Shown: one piece after another, positions 11,756 to 21,855 of the stretch | Numbering within the stretch: the first letter of the stretch is position 1 | How the letters are laid out: every line of letters starts with the position of its first letter | Source of the DNA: Jaapia argillacea MUCL 33604 | Taxonomy: Eukaryota; Basidiomycota; Agaricomycetes; Jaapiales; Jaapiaceae | DNA: 64,000 nt | Direction of reading: 5' to 3' | Assembly: GCA_000697665.1 (NCBI GenBank) | Contig: KL197760.1 | Span: 1 to 64,000 of the forward strand | Notes under the pieces: generated by a model | Seen by the model: the letters and a program-made list of their open reading frames with translations, nothing else | Database searches by the model: none | Told to the model about the DNA's origin: nothing | Program-made: the position numbers and the translations under genes

Positions 11756-13572
11756 TTACTCCATTCCATTGGCATCCAGAGTCGGCGTCGATTCCCCAGC
11801 TTTTACATCTCGAGCCGGTGCCTCAATCGCTGGGACCGACTTGGCCTTCTTTTCAGCATGGTCCCCGATAGGATTGGACGGTACACCCCTCTTCCTGGAC
11901 TTGTCCAAGGGGGTAGCTTTCTGGGAGCTGAGGAACGTGTCGTACGGTTTATGGTTGAACCCTACATGGTGGAGGCTAAAGCACGTCGCTCGTAGGACTC
12001 CAGTGTGGTACATGTTCTCGACGGCCGAAACGAGAGCCAGGCCAAGGGGGGATGTGTTTGGAATGGTCGCGACGAAAACAAATTTCTTGACCTCATGACG
12101 TATCCGCTCACAATAATTAGTATACCTTCTGAGTATCGTAGACGCGCTCACCGATTGAGTTAGACATTGGAACTCGTTTTTGGTCAAAGTTGGCAACGCC
12201 AAACACTTGAAAACTCCGCCATATACCAACAACCCACCCTTATTTGTGTAAAAAAATTCCACAGTTTTCCTAATGTGAGAGGTAAGAGTCCGACAAACTC
12301 TCCAGTTTCGCGCATGCTCTTCAACAATGTACTGGAATGTTGGTCCGACGATCATAGCGTGTTCAGTACGATCAATTGGGTACGATGTTAAGGAAGGGAC
12401 GAAAATAGTGGTTTGCGGGTAACAAAGCACCTCGAAAGAGTTGCTGGGGACAGAACGTCATTTCATAGCCTTGGATCAAAGATTGAACCACTTGCCATAG
12501 ATACTTGATCGCCTGTCGCCGGAGATGTTGATACCTGAAGTCCTTCAAGATTGAAAAGGAAGCGGACCATGTCTTACCTGAGTGATATATTTACCAGGCG
12601 ACATGTTCGAATGGAGGAAGACGGGCTTGAGTGCAAAGTATGAGGGTAGCCCAGGGGCGCTAGGGAGCTTCGCCAAAGCGTTGCTGGGCGCCGCCTAGTT
12701 CGAACGAGAGTTTCGGAGTGACCAAGTAGAAATAAACTGGCTCTTGCCTCTATTGGTCTGTCATCCTCTTCGTTGGCGAGCTCAACGATTTTGGCCTGGA
12801 AAGTTTCTCTATCCTTGAGGAAGTCGTCAATGTCTCAGAATCTCAGATGCGTTTGCTCTTCCGACAATTCGGTCTCGTACCTTGACGTTTCCCCGCACTT
12901 GCACTCGGAGAAGCTGACAATGGTTATCATATGCAGCTTTGAGTTTCGCTAGCTGGTGCTTTACCGCGATCTGCGTGACAGGATTAGCAGGCCCGACGAG
13001 TCGCCGAAGTTACGAACAACACAAACATTCCTGTTGAGACAGATCGTTCTGCGCCAAAGCGTTATCCAAGGAGTTCTTGAAATCAGATATCTTGGATACG
13101 TCAACACTCCGGGATTCAACGAAAGGGAGAGACCATCCCGGATAATTTTGCTTCGTAATCTTTCGAATGTTCCTTGAGTAAGAGTAACTCTTTCAGTTGA
13201 TCGGCCTCTCGGTTCATCGGTTCCTAATTTAGTTATGGTAGAAAACAGAACAAAATGTTTGACACACATTGTTAGCAGCAATATCATCCCGCTCAATGGA
13301 TGTTCGATGCTCCGGCGCTAATAACTGGGCCTTCAGTCGCTGATTCTCCAAAGTCAGCGACAGTGCCAAATCTTGGAGAACACGGTTCTTGTCTGAGAGT
13401 CCAGCATCAGCATCCTGTGTAGAAATTAGAGCGGTAACGATGTGAAGGAAAATCCAGGTTAGATCAGTACCTGCTCAACTTCTTGCAAACGGTCTCGAAC
13501 ACGGGTCAGTTCCCGCCCCAAGAGGGCAATTATTTCGAAGGATAGAGGGGCGTTCTCGGAGATAGCATCCAT
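11756..13572 (-). CDS. coiled-coil protein with basic tail, paralogue B
   Basis: This is the tandem paralogue of copy A, same strand, about 300 bases apart. The start MDAISENAPLSFEIIALLGR lies at 13572; exon 1 is 102 bases. Next comes a coiled-coil exon (LSLTLENQRLKAQLLAPEHR). The long last exon contains LTSYPIDRTEHAMIVGPTF, GGVFKCLALPTLTKNEF, VKKFVFVATIPNTSPLGLAL and LHHVGFNHKPYDTFL, and ends with a KSRKRGVPSNP-type basic segment. Copy B lacks the long acidic Asp/Ser tail of copy A. The middle exons (12430-13250) were only partly placed. The gene is divergent from the dehydrogenase to its right, with 311 bases between the two starts, so they share a promoter region. Function is unknown; a nuclear location is a guess from the basic tail. 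Confidence 0.6.
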
Positions 13573-13883
13573 CTTGTTGGTGGAGAGCGATGAAGTCGCG
13601 GCGGCCGTTCAGGTTCCAAAACGCGTATGTCACATTGACATGCTTCGCTGTCGCATAGTGTCACGTCACAGCTAACACCTGCTTCCCCTTAAACTACATC
13701 GAGCTCGGAGATTCTTATACATCCACCGCTGTCTTCTGGAGTGGCATGGTGGAATGTTGAGTCAGCTGCACTTGCTTGATATCTTTAGCCCAAAACATCG
13801 AGATATGATATGTATTAAAGGCTAGTAAAGCCCCCAGTTGCGCGGCTTAGATCCTTAAGACACTCCGCAAGTTTCTGACCAAG

Positions 13884-15043
13884 ATGCCATCGTATCTCAT
13901 CACCGGTGCATCGAGAGGGATCGGTGTGAGTCCTCAAATGACCAAAGTTCTTCCGATGGCTCACTTCCCCTTGATCAGCTTGGATACGTGCGTCAACTTG
14001 TGAGTCGCTCTTAGAACGTCGTCTGAGAAAGATCGGTGCACTAACCGGTTGAGACAGAGCGTCGACCAGGAGAATGTTATATTCGCTCTTGTGCGCGATA
14101 AGAAAGATTCCCACGAACTAACTGCGTTGAACACCCCCAACATCCACATCGTAGAGGCAGATATCACTGATCACCAAGCTCTCAAGGTTCTGATTGCTTC
14201 GTATCGCGAAATTGCTGCTGAAGTAATACTCTTCTAGAGAGTGGCAGAGGAAGTAGCGCAGGTCACGGGCGGCAGTTTGGATGTATTGATCAACAACGCA
14301 GCATATATGCGGTCGCCGCGAGGCTTCATGACCCTCGATGAATAGTACGTGATCATCGCCCCAGTCGCTCTCTTGGTAGGTCTTGAATTTCAACCACCCT
14401 AAGCACTGATCCGGAACTGCTCACCGCCGATATGAATGAAATGGTGCGTCCGACCAGAGTCGTTCTTGGGAAACATTCCTGACCTCTCAGCTCACAGTTC
14501 AACATCAACGTCATCGGAGTTGTGCACACCATCAATGCGTTCCTCCCGCTCTTGAAAAGGGGAACGACCAAGAAAGTTGTCACCCTCACCAGCGGGCTCG
14601 GCGTCCCTGCCATTACGCTCCAAAGTGAGATGGACATATTCGGGCCCTACTCAGCGTCCAAGGGTGAGCCTCGTTTGTACCATCGGAACTGGTTCTGATT
14701 ACTTGTTCGCCAGCTGCGATTAATGTCATTGTCGCCAAGTACGCCGTCAAATTCAAGCCTGAAGGCCTCCTTTTCGTCGCCTTGTCGCCGGGTCTCGTTA
14801 ATACAGCCCCAGCCGGCCAACAAGGTCGGTTCTTTCTATTGTATACAGTACCGTTAACTAACACAGGCAATAGCTCCGCCAGAGTACATGGCTCGATGGG
14901 GAAAGATGCTCGCCAGATTCAAGGAACTCAATCCCAGTTTCCGGGGAGCTCTCTCTGTTGAGAATTCGGTGAAACGGCAGATTGAACTCATCAACGCGGC
15001 GACTCTCGAGCAAGCGGGAACAATGTTGTCGGTTGAGTTTTGA
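13884..15043 (+). CDS. short-chain dehydrogenase/reductase (classical SDR)
   Basis: Eight exons (13884-13925, 13979-13999, 14058-14186, 14238-14344, 14404-14443, 14498-14663, 14714-14824, 14874-15043) keep phase throughout and give 261 residues. The nucleotide-binding motif TGASRGIG is at residues 7-14, the NNAA motif starts at 83, the catalytic Ser is in TSGLG near 145, and the YSASK catalytic pair Y164/K168 is present. Thus the full catalytic set is intact and an NAD(P)-dependent oxidoreductase is expected, soluble in the cytosol. The sequence resembles the C-factor-like branch of SDRs; the substrate cannot be told. Exon 2 is only 21 bases. The gene is convergent with the CE16 gene. Confidence 0.9.
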
Positions 15044-15224
15044 CGGAGCATTCGAATTTGAATCCTAAACATGTTTATCATCTTGATTCGTGACCATACC
15101 CCCTTCGACGCCACCAACACTGTTGTTGGACCGCCTGTCATCACCAAGTTTGAGCCAACTGAGGCTGTCTGAGTATCGAACTCTCCGGTCTCTACCTCCG
15201 CCTCCCACCATAGGTCTCTTAACT

Positions 15225-16710
15225 TCAGAAGGTTATCGGGAAGCCACCTCCAAGATAACCGCTCAAGAAGGTGGAAATTGACTTCGCGAGGATGCTAAAG
15301 CAGTGGATTGTTGGTCAAACTAAGAGGCTCCATGAGAAGCAGAGCAGCTTACTCGTGAACCGTGTACACCGGGTGCAAGGTATTCAGCCAGCTGGAGGTT
15401 GGTCGATCAACATAACGAAACGAAGCATCAGAGCAACAACGAATTCTGCTCACAAATAGCTTGAAACCGGAGCACATCCTTCAACCTGAGTGGTTTTATT
15501 TGCCGTGCCGTTGATGTATGCGCCACAATAACCAGTCGTATTAACGAAACCGAAAGTGGCAGCATTGTCCAGGAGTGTATTGAAGACGACTTGCGTGTCG
15601 AAGAGCTCTGCCATATTGATATCGGTATGGTTGGCTTTGAACTGATTGATAAATCCGGTGAGTTGGTAGTTGTAGTCTGCGATTAGGTATGCCATGAGAG
15701 AGGTGACGTCTTCTCCTTGCGAGTAGAAGACAGGAGCCCGATTTGTTGGGGGCACACTGAGGAAGAGGAATGAACGAGCGCCTTTCGTGTACAGTACCTC
15801 CATCTGCACTCCGCAAAGGTCAGTCTCAGTCGAGGAATGACTATTACAAGTGTAGCAATAAGGTGCACCTGAGTGAAGAGGCGATTGAGGATCGTCGTGT
15901 GCAACTCGGGATGGGAGACATTAGTCTTCAGTTTCGGCAAGTCAGTGGGAAAATGAGGAAGAGGAGCTATACAACACCCACCCAGGCAACCGAGTTTCCC
16001 TGATTTACATGGAGGCGATCAGAGGTAAACGCAACCGAGGCGCTAGCACTTACGACATCGTTGAGACCAATCCAAGTCACGAAGAGACTATTCGAACTAT
16101 TCCAAGTAGCGCCAGGGGGCCCTGAGGCCAGATACGTGTCGAACTCTGTCACTTGATCAACAATCGAACTATGAAGAGGCAGTGATCAGGGGAAAAAGTG
16201 GATTCACGACGGAAAGGACATACTATACGGTGGGCAGATAAGGGGGAACGAAGGCAGCGTCGATGGTAGCCCCGGCATAGGCCAGATTGAAAGTCTGTAA
16301 AATCCGATCACAAAATATTGAATAGACTGGAAGGCCAATCTTGATGCAGACGAACTTTTGTGTTGGTGATATTGTAACTCTGGCCTACAATTTTGTCAGA
16401 ATTGCGAGGGGAGGACTGACAATAGAAGGCACTCACTCAGGTACTCGACCCAAGTATTGCCATCCGATGTCGTCTATGTAAGGGCAACGCCTTTGGTAAG
16501 AAGCTGTAAGTTTCGAGTGCGGGAGAGACTCATTACGATCAACGGGTTTGGAGAATCGATTCCAAGAGAGACGTTATAGCCATCAGAGCTATAAGAATCC
16601 CCGAACACGAACATGTACTCGGTGTTGTTCCATGTCAACTTGCTCTGGACAAAGGATACCGTGCATAGCAGACCGAAGAGACTCAGAAAGAATGGCTGAT
16701 GGAAAGTCAT
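15225..16710 (-). CDS. carbohydrate esterase family 16 (SGNH/GDSL) acetylesterase
   Basis: Ten exons (16710-16537, 16473-16437, 16384-16356, 16294-16224, 16168-16054, 15999-15982, 15925-15869, 15803-15454, 15391-15353, 15294-15225) keep phase and give 319 residues, the usual CE16 length. A signal peptide (MTFHQPFFLSLFGLLCTVSF) leads to block I, FVFGDSYS, holding the nucleophile Ser. WIGLNDVGNSVAW is the Asn-bearing block III. The last two exons, found by splice logic, give YFWLNTLHPVYTVHDILAK with the catalytic Asp/His-type end of the family; without them the protein would lack its catalytic His. Family members remove acetyl groups from xylo- or other oligosaccharides outside the cell. Several N-glycosylation sites (NTT, NGT, NKT) fit secretion. 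Confidence 0.87.
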
Positions 16711-17316
16711 TTGGTTGAAAGGTCGTAGATCGTTGAGGGAACTCGCAGGAGCAACATCTTCCAGACCTTATTCAAGGTCCTGAAGAGAAGACTCGTTAGC
16801 ACACCGACATGGCTCCGATTCAGTAAATCCTCACCGTGGGCCAAAATCTCAGGGGGCTCGAGAGAAACGATGAAGAAAACGCCATCGGATGGGAGAAAAG
16901 CAATCAAACGACGATGGTTGGTGTAAAAATGTTACCACACATTGGGCCATCTCGCATGAAAAACGGTCCGTCCTCCTGTTCCTTCTCGCGATTCGAAACA
17001 ACGTGTTGTACCACGACGCAATTTCTAGTGAGGAACTCACACGATGTGCAGGTCAATCCTGGACGACTCGGATGGCGATACTCGGAGTAGCGAGAAGCGA
17101 AATAGAACACTGCTCGGGAGGAACGAGGGAGATCCCTAAGACCACCGGTGGAGTTGAGGGTAGTGTGGTTAGGGTCCCAGTCCTGAGAGGCTTCCGGCAT
17201 ATCAGAGGCTAGAACCGTGGTTGAAGAAACAACGGGCTAGATTCCAAAATTAGGTTCCGCGAGTACGATATGGCATCGGAACAGAATGCCGAAAGACAAG
17301 ATGAATCGCTCGTCGA
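16711..17316. other. intergenic, promoter of the CE16 gene
   Basis: About 600 bases between the CE16 start and the end of the next minus-strand gene. Short open frames on both strands overlap and none looks protein-like. No repeat or RNA gene seen. Confidence 0.5.
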
Positions 17317-18293
17317 TCAACGCCTGTTAGCCGTGAACAGCATCCAGTCAAGTGGGGACATGCGCCCCAAGCCTACAAACATCACTTGATCATCCAAAGC
17401 ATCCTTCACCAAATACGGCGTCTTCGATTCACCACTCACTCCGGAGAAGAATGGACTGGGATAGTCACCATGACCAGACCATTTATTCGTTCGTTTCTCA
17501 TAGCCACGAATAATGTTGGTCTGGTATTCCTCCCCCAGAGAGTTCCACTCCTGCACCGTAATCTTTCGGCTCGCAAATGGGCCGATGGAGCTCAAGAGGG
17601 AATCAAGCGTAATGCCACCGGTCCGTCTCACCTCACAGACGAGGTTAGGGACGGCATTTAACCACACCCGCATAAAGGACATCGGGGGATGAGTGACGAA
17701 ATTGTCCTTCTCTTCCGGAAATAGCGGGAGAATTGCTGAAGATGCCACGGATCGGAAGTCGTACGTAGTCGAGATTTCCCAATCGATGTGAGGTGTCATC
17801 GTTCCGCGATATTCGAGTGCGGGATGGATGATTGGCTGATTAACATCCCCAGTTATTGAGAAACACTTGAAATTACTCAAACGCTCATGTACGTGAAATA
17901 TGACCATGACTAACGAGATTCTGCCTGAGCCAATCGGTATGCTGCGAACGTAGGGTCCTGTCTTCCTCCTGCCGGATGAGTCGCGAAGAATGGAGATGGC
18001 CCTCCGACTCCGGGGGGATACTGAAGGACTTGTGCGGGGTTACGAGGAATAACCGGATAGGTATGAGCATATTGGCTGTCTGGAGGAGATGGGTATGTGA
18101 ACATAGGGTTGTGTGGCGGGAGAGGATAGTCAGGCGCAAGGGAAGACCATGTGACAGGCTTGCGACTCCAGTATGGATCTTGGACCCAACCTGGTGGCGG
18201 AGAATAGTGAGGCCATTGGGTGTATCGATGGTGCGTTAATGCCGTTTGCGAATATTGATACGAAGGGTGGTGTGGCGGGTAGGAAGAGCTCAT
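17317..18293 (-). CDS. DUF6699-like protein with Pro/Tyr-rich N-terminus
   Basis: The first exon (start MSSSYPPHHPSYQYSQ at 18293, running to about 17915) encodes a low-complexity Pro/Tyr/His/Ser segment. The second (about 17835-17317) reads IIHPALEYRGTMTPHIDWEI, then FVTHPPMSFMRVWLNAVPNL, then GITLDSLLSSIGPFASRKIT and a C-terminus with DDQVMFVGLGRMSPLDW. The order 'HPAL-Y ... IDWEI ... THPP ... V...GIT+ -LL' fits the fungal DUF6699 fold. The role of that domain is unknown. The junction of the two exons is not settled: the visible donor GTTAGT is out of phase with the best acceptor, so a further exon or another donor must be used. An upstream intron in the 5' leader is likely near 18310-18340. 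Confidence 0.6.
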
Positions 18294-18819
18294 TTGAGGT
18301 TGGTCTGAGAGGTCGAGTGAGCATGTACATATTTCTAGCAAAGGGGGGCTTACAAGAGAGCTTCGATTTAAAGCTAGGGTTGTTGTAGGTCTGATGCCGT
18401 CACAGTAGATGTACTTAAGCATGCCAACTTGCGCTGCAAGCAACAAGGGAACAAGCAACGCCACCCGGACCCACAACGCCACATCAAACACAGAACATGA
18501 GTTAGCTTGGTGACGGCACAGGTTCTGCGTTCAGCGTCCACAGCCTCAAGCGCTGGCGGTGACTCAATCAAGAGTCATCGCAAACGATACACCACACCCT
18601 TCCAGTTTCCCGCTTATTCCATCAACGGAAAGAATCAGTGACAAAGTGATTACGAAGACTGGCAGACAGGGGGTGGAGGGTCGAAAGTGGAGATGAGGAG
18701 CGCACCTAGCAAAGTCAATAGGATATGAACACTGGCGGATGAGGCATGGGGAATAATATACAGTGGATTACTTCAAGATCGCGACATGGAACAGACTCTC
18801 CAAATCAACGTCAACGTCC
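18294..18819. other. intergenic, divergent from nothing; promoter of the DUF6699-like gene
   Basis: Roughly 500 bases between two minus-strand genes. Open frames here extend the upstream side of the DUF6699-like gene but read as leader sequence. No other feature seen. Confidence 0.45.
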
Positions 18820-19853
18820 CTAGAAGTTCAACTGAAGCTCAACCTGAGGAGCAGTTGTGAGTCATAGAGCTCCACGTTAAAGGAACGTGAACTTCATACC
18901 TTGGCTATCTCGTTGCCCACCTTATCCGCGAGGTCCATCACCATTTTCTTCACTTCATCAGGAGCCCGAGGGCGACACGTCTCACATTCCATTGCCTTCC
19001 TTAAAGCCTCCGGCGATGTCGCACGTTCCTTCCAGGCTGCGCTCAACGGACGCTCCTGAAGCTCTTTTCGAATGTCGTGTAGCATGCTCCACCACCACTG
19101 CCTTGGAGTACGCGATGACGTGCGTCTCCGTTCGTCATATTTAGAAGGGCCTCGTTTAAGAAGAGAAGTCGACGGTTGACAAGTAGATGTGGTGCACGAA
19201 AGTGCGACACTATCCCAAATGGTGCCGCACTCGATCGTAGTCCCATCTTCGGGCACGAGAGACACGACTCGGTTACCACAAGTCTTGTGATACTCCATAA
19301 GGCGGTGGATATCGCCCCCTGATATATCTTCGAATGCGGGGGTATAGTCTCCAGGCATAGGCTTGCGTAAGGTGTACTTCGCTGCTGTCCTTGCCACATC
19401 CTTGAATTTGAAGCGGCAAGCAAGAGCGTAGACCTCTTCAGGGTGGTTTTCCACATATTTCGTTTCCGTGAACGTCTTGCGAACCGAATCCACAATCCTC
19501 TCCATCCCGTACTTCTCGGCGGCCTGGAGTACTTCTGCGAGCTCTTTCACCGTGCTGAAGACTGGTACTTCCCAAGGGAAGCAAGGCCTCAACAACATCT
19601 CCAAAACATGGCTGACTTCCGAAACGTCGACGACGGGGAGTCCATCACCCGAATTGGCGAATGGCTTCGAGTCACTGTTCGTCTGGGGCAAGTCGAACAT
19701 GTCGCTAAAAACGGAAGACGACAGCGACAACAGTAGTTTCGGCATAGGAAAATCGACTCCATCGGAGGATCGGAGGATCACATCGGCTTTTGGACTGTTG
19801 AAAGGATATGTAGACCGGGGGGTTGGCTTTGGGGCAGCGTTGTCGCTCGACAT
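18820..19853 (-). CDS. BTB/POZ domain protein 1
   Basis: A long exon (19853-18900) and a short last exon (18843-18820, encoding VELQLNF and stop) join in frame to 325 residues. Residues about 20-110 form a BTB domain: KADVILRSSDGVDFPMPKL, LSLSSSVFSDMFDLPQ, and a following helix pair with VVDVSEVSHVLEMLLRPCFP. The C-terminal half (VYALACRFKFKDVARTAAKY, then MEYHKTCGNRVV, and a Cys-x2-Cys ECETC) is the pattern seen in the expanded BTB family of mushroom-forming fungi. Such proteins pair with themselves or with cullin-3-type partners; targets are unknown. It is related in layout to the BTB gene at 24863-26207, but not a recent copy of it. Confidence 0.85.
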
Positions 19854-20126
19854 GGCTGAAGGCTAATACGATAGGAAAATGTGGAAAGCAAGATTATGGC
19901 TGGACGACTTCAGTCCATCGATGCACTGGAGGTTTACGAGGCAAAGTTTAACGGTGTCCATCGATGATGGGCGCCTGAGGAGTCAGGACGTCCGACGGGT
20001 CCGAGCGCTTTCGCAATGGTCAAGAGGTGACCGTACGCAAGCGAGTAATTCTCACTCGACTCTCACTCAAATTCGGCACATACATACTGCTTACTTACAT
20101 CCCCACCTTGTCCACCGCCTTTCACG

Positions 20127-21056
20127 ATGAACCATACACCCTGGACCAAGAAAGATTCTTCATTCCCATCAGATCGAATCCGGCCGACATATCGGTCTTC
20201 TACTCCTCCTAGTAAGCAATCCAAGGGCAAAGGCTCTGCTAAGGAGAAAGAGCCACCAAAGAGCAAAGCGGTTCGGAGGTTAGAAGGCCTGGTGAATGGG
20301 TTGAAAACATCAGCCGGAAAACAGAAAGATCCCAAGGGAGGATGTTTTTGTCAAGGTCAGTCAGGCTGTTCCTTCCAGCGACGGACGAGTTCACTGATCG
20401 TCATTCTTTCGAACAAACGCCGAGCAGCCAGAAGTCACGATCTCTCGACGTTCACCCCCATCTGTCGAGCATGCGGCTTGATTCTGTGCACCGTTAATCT
20501 GCCATACTACGCCTGTCCCCACTGCACCTCGCCACTCCTCACACCATCCGCCATCTCTTCACTCGCCACCCACCTTGAGGATGAGATTGGCGAAACTATC
20601 GCCAAGGAGATTGAGGCCCGAGAGAAGGCCATCGAGGAAGCTCGTCGAGCAGCAGGCGCATTCCCATCTCTATCAGGTTCATCCTCCCCGGCATCCTCGC
20701 TGCTTGCTTTACCACAATCCGACTCCAGTGTACGCTCGGCAAACCAGACGCACAAGGTGTTATCCCTTAATCAGAAGACGAAGAGAGTCACAGTCTCATC
20801 GTATACTTCAACACCGGCACATTCACGACCACAGTCGGTGAAGGAGGAAGAGGATGAAGAACCGTCCCGGATGCCAGCACCACCATCAGAAGTAGAGTAT
20901 GTCAGGGGGAAAGCGGACCCTAGTCGGCCATGGGCTGATTTGAGAGGCGACGTAGTTGGGCCTGTTTATGTTGCGGTTCCCGTCATGGAAACGAATGAGG
21001 GGGGCTCGAAAGTGAGGCATCGGTCAAAGAAGAAGAAGGCGCCAGAACCTAATTGA
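20127..21056 (+). CDS. TRIP4/ASC-1-type zinc finger (zf-C2HC5) protein
   Basis: Two exons (20127-20355, 20428-21056) join in frame to 285 residues. Residues about 73-110 read CFCQARSHDL...PICRACGLILC...YYACPHC, the C2HC5 zinc finger of activating signal cointegrator 1 (TRIP4), in which Cys and His ligands bind two zinc ions. A helical Glu/Lys-rich stretch and a Ser/Pro-rich region follow, and the tail is basic (KVRHRSKKKKAPEPN). In animals TRIP4 belongs to the ASC-1 complex, which acts in transcription and in rescue of stalled ribosomes; fungal Rqt4 has the same finger. The ASCH domain of TRIP4 is not seen, so it is closer to Rqt4-like proteins in architecture. Role in ribosome quality control is inferred from the finger alone. 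Confidence 0.82.
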   Translation: MNHTPWTKKDSSFPSDRIRPTYRSSTPPSKQSKGKGSAKEKEPPKSKAVRRLEGLVNGLKTSAGKQKDPKGGCFCQGQSGCSFQRRTSSLIVILSNKRRAARSHDLSTFTPICRACGLILCTVNLPYYACPHCTSPLLTPSAISSLATHLEDEIGETIAKEIEAREKAIEEARRAAGAFPSLSGSSSPASSLLALPQSDSSVRSANQTHKVLSLNQKTKRVTVSSYTSTPAHSRPQSVKEEEDEEPSRMPAPPSEVEYVRGKADPSRPWADLRGDVVGPVYVAVPVMETNEGGSKVRHRSKKKKAPEPN

Positions 21057-21670
21057 CCCATCGACGAGTCTCCTGCTCTCACTGGCCTTGTGAACGAAAA
21101 ATCACCTCAAGAATCTAGTTGAATCGTTCTGGTGTTTCAAAAGCAGCGATAATTGCTCATTATCTCTGGTGAGTCCCCTTCACTCTCTGATGCTACAGTG
21201 GAATCTGACCTGCCACATCAGTTGCCTTCTTCCCGACGTCCCACACCTCTCTTTGTCATGTGTAATTGGAACGACGTTGTCGTACCAGTCGTCCTACTTT
21301 GCAATGCATTTGCTTTGGGTCTGATCAGGCCAAACACGAACCGGTACATACAGTACTTCTCGATCGCCCCGGATTCATCAGTTTCGAAGGGATCCCTGGT
21401 CGTCAATGGCACGTGGCGGGAGGCTCAGAGAGTCCATCCTCGCGCTTGCGCAACTTTTCACTCAGGACCAATGCCTCCAACTCAGAGCTCGTCGAAGCAT
21501 AAAGGCGGTGATGGGACTCTACGATACCCGCAGAACTTCCATTGCTGGATACTCCTTTGGTTGCTTTCGTACGATCTTCCCTCGGACATGCTTTGCGGGT
21601 GGGTGAAATTTGGGTCGAGGAATAGGTAGAATGCAAAAAAAGCGCTATTTCAGCTCTAGCTTCATCTCAG
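21057..21670. other. intergenic; T-run terminator of tRNA-Pro near its right end
   Basis: No protein-like frame. A run of seven A on the plus strand near 21633-21639 is a T7 run just after the 3' end of the minus-strand tRNA-Pro and fits an RNA polymerase III terminator. Confidence 0.5.
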
Positions 21671-21755
21671 GGCTCAACCGGGAATTGAACCCGGGACCTC
21701 TCGCAATTCAGGATTGTAGCCCGAAGCGAGAATCATACTACTAGACCATTGAGCC
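21671..21755 (-). tRNA. tRNA-Pro (CGG) with a 14-nt intron
   Basis: The minus strand folds as a full cloverleaf: acceptor GGCTCAA pairing with TTGAGCC, D arm with GGTCTAGTAGTATGA, anticodon stem CTCGC/GCGAG with loop TTCGGGT once the intron is removed, and T arm CCGGG-TTCAATT-CCCGG. The anticodon is CGG. The 14-base intron sits one base after the anticodon, between positions 37 and 38, the standard place for nuclear tRNA introns. A and B boxes are intact and a T-run follows. Confidence 0.93.
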
Positions 21756-21855
21756 GTGCTGCAGTATCCCTTCTATGCATACAAGATACTTTGATAGGCG
21801 CCCGTCGATTTCCAGCTTTCCTTCCACACCCGACTGTCACTCTTGACCTTTCCCA

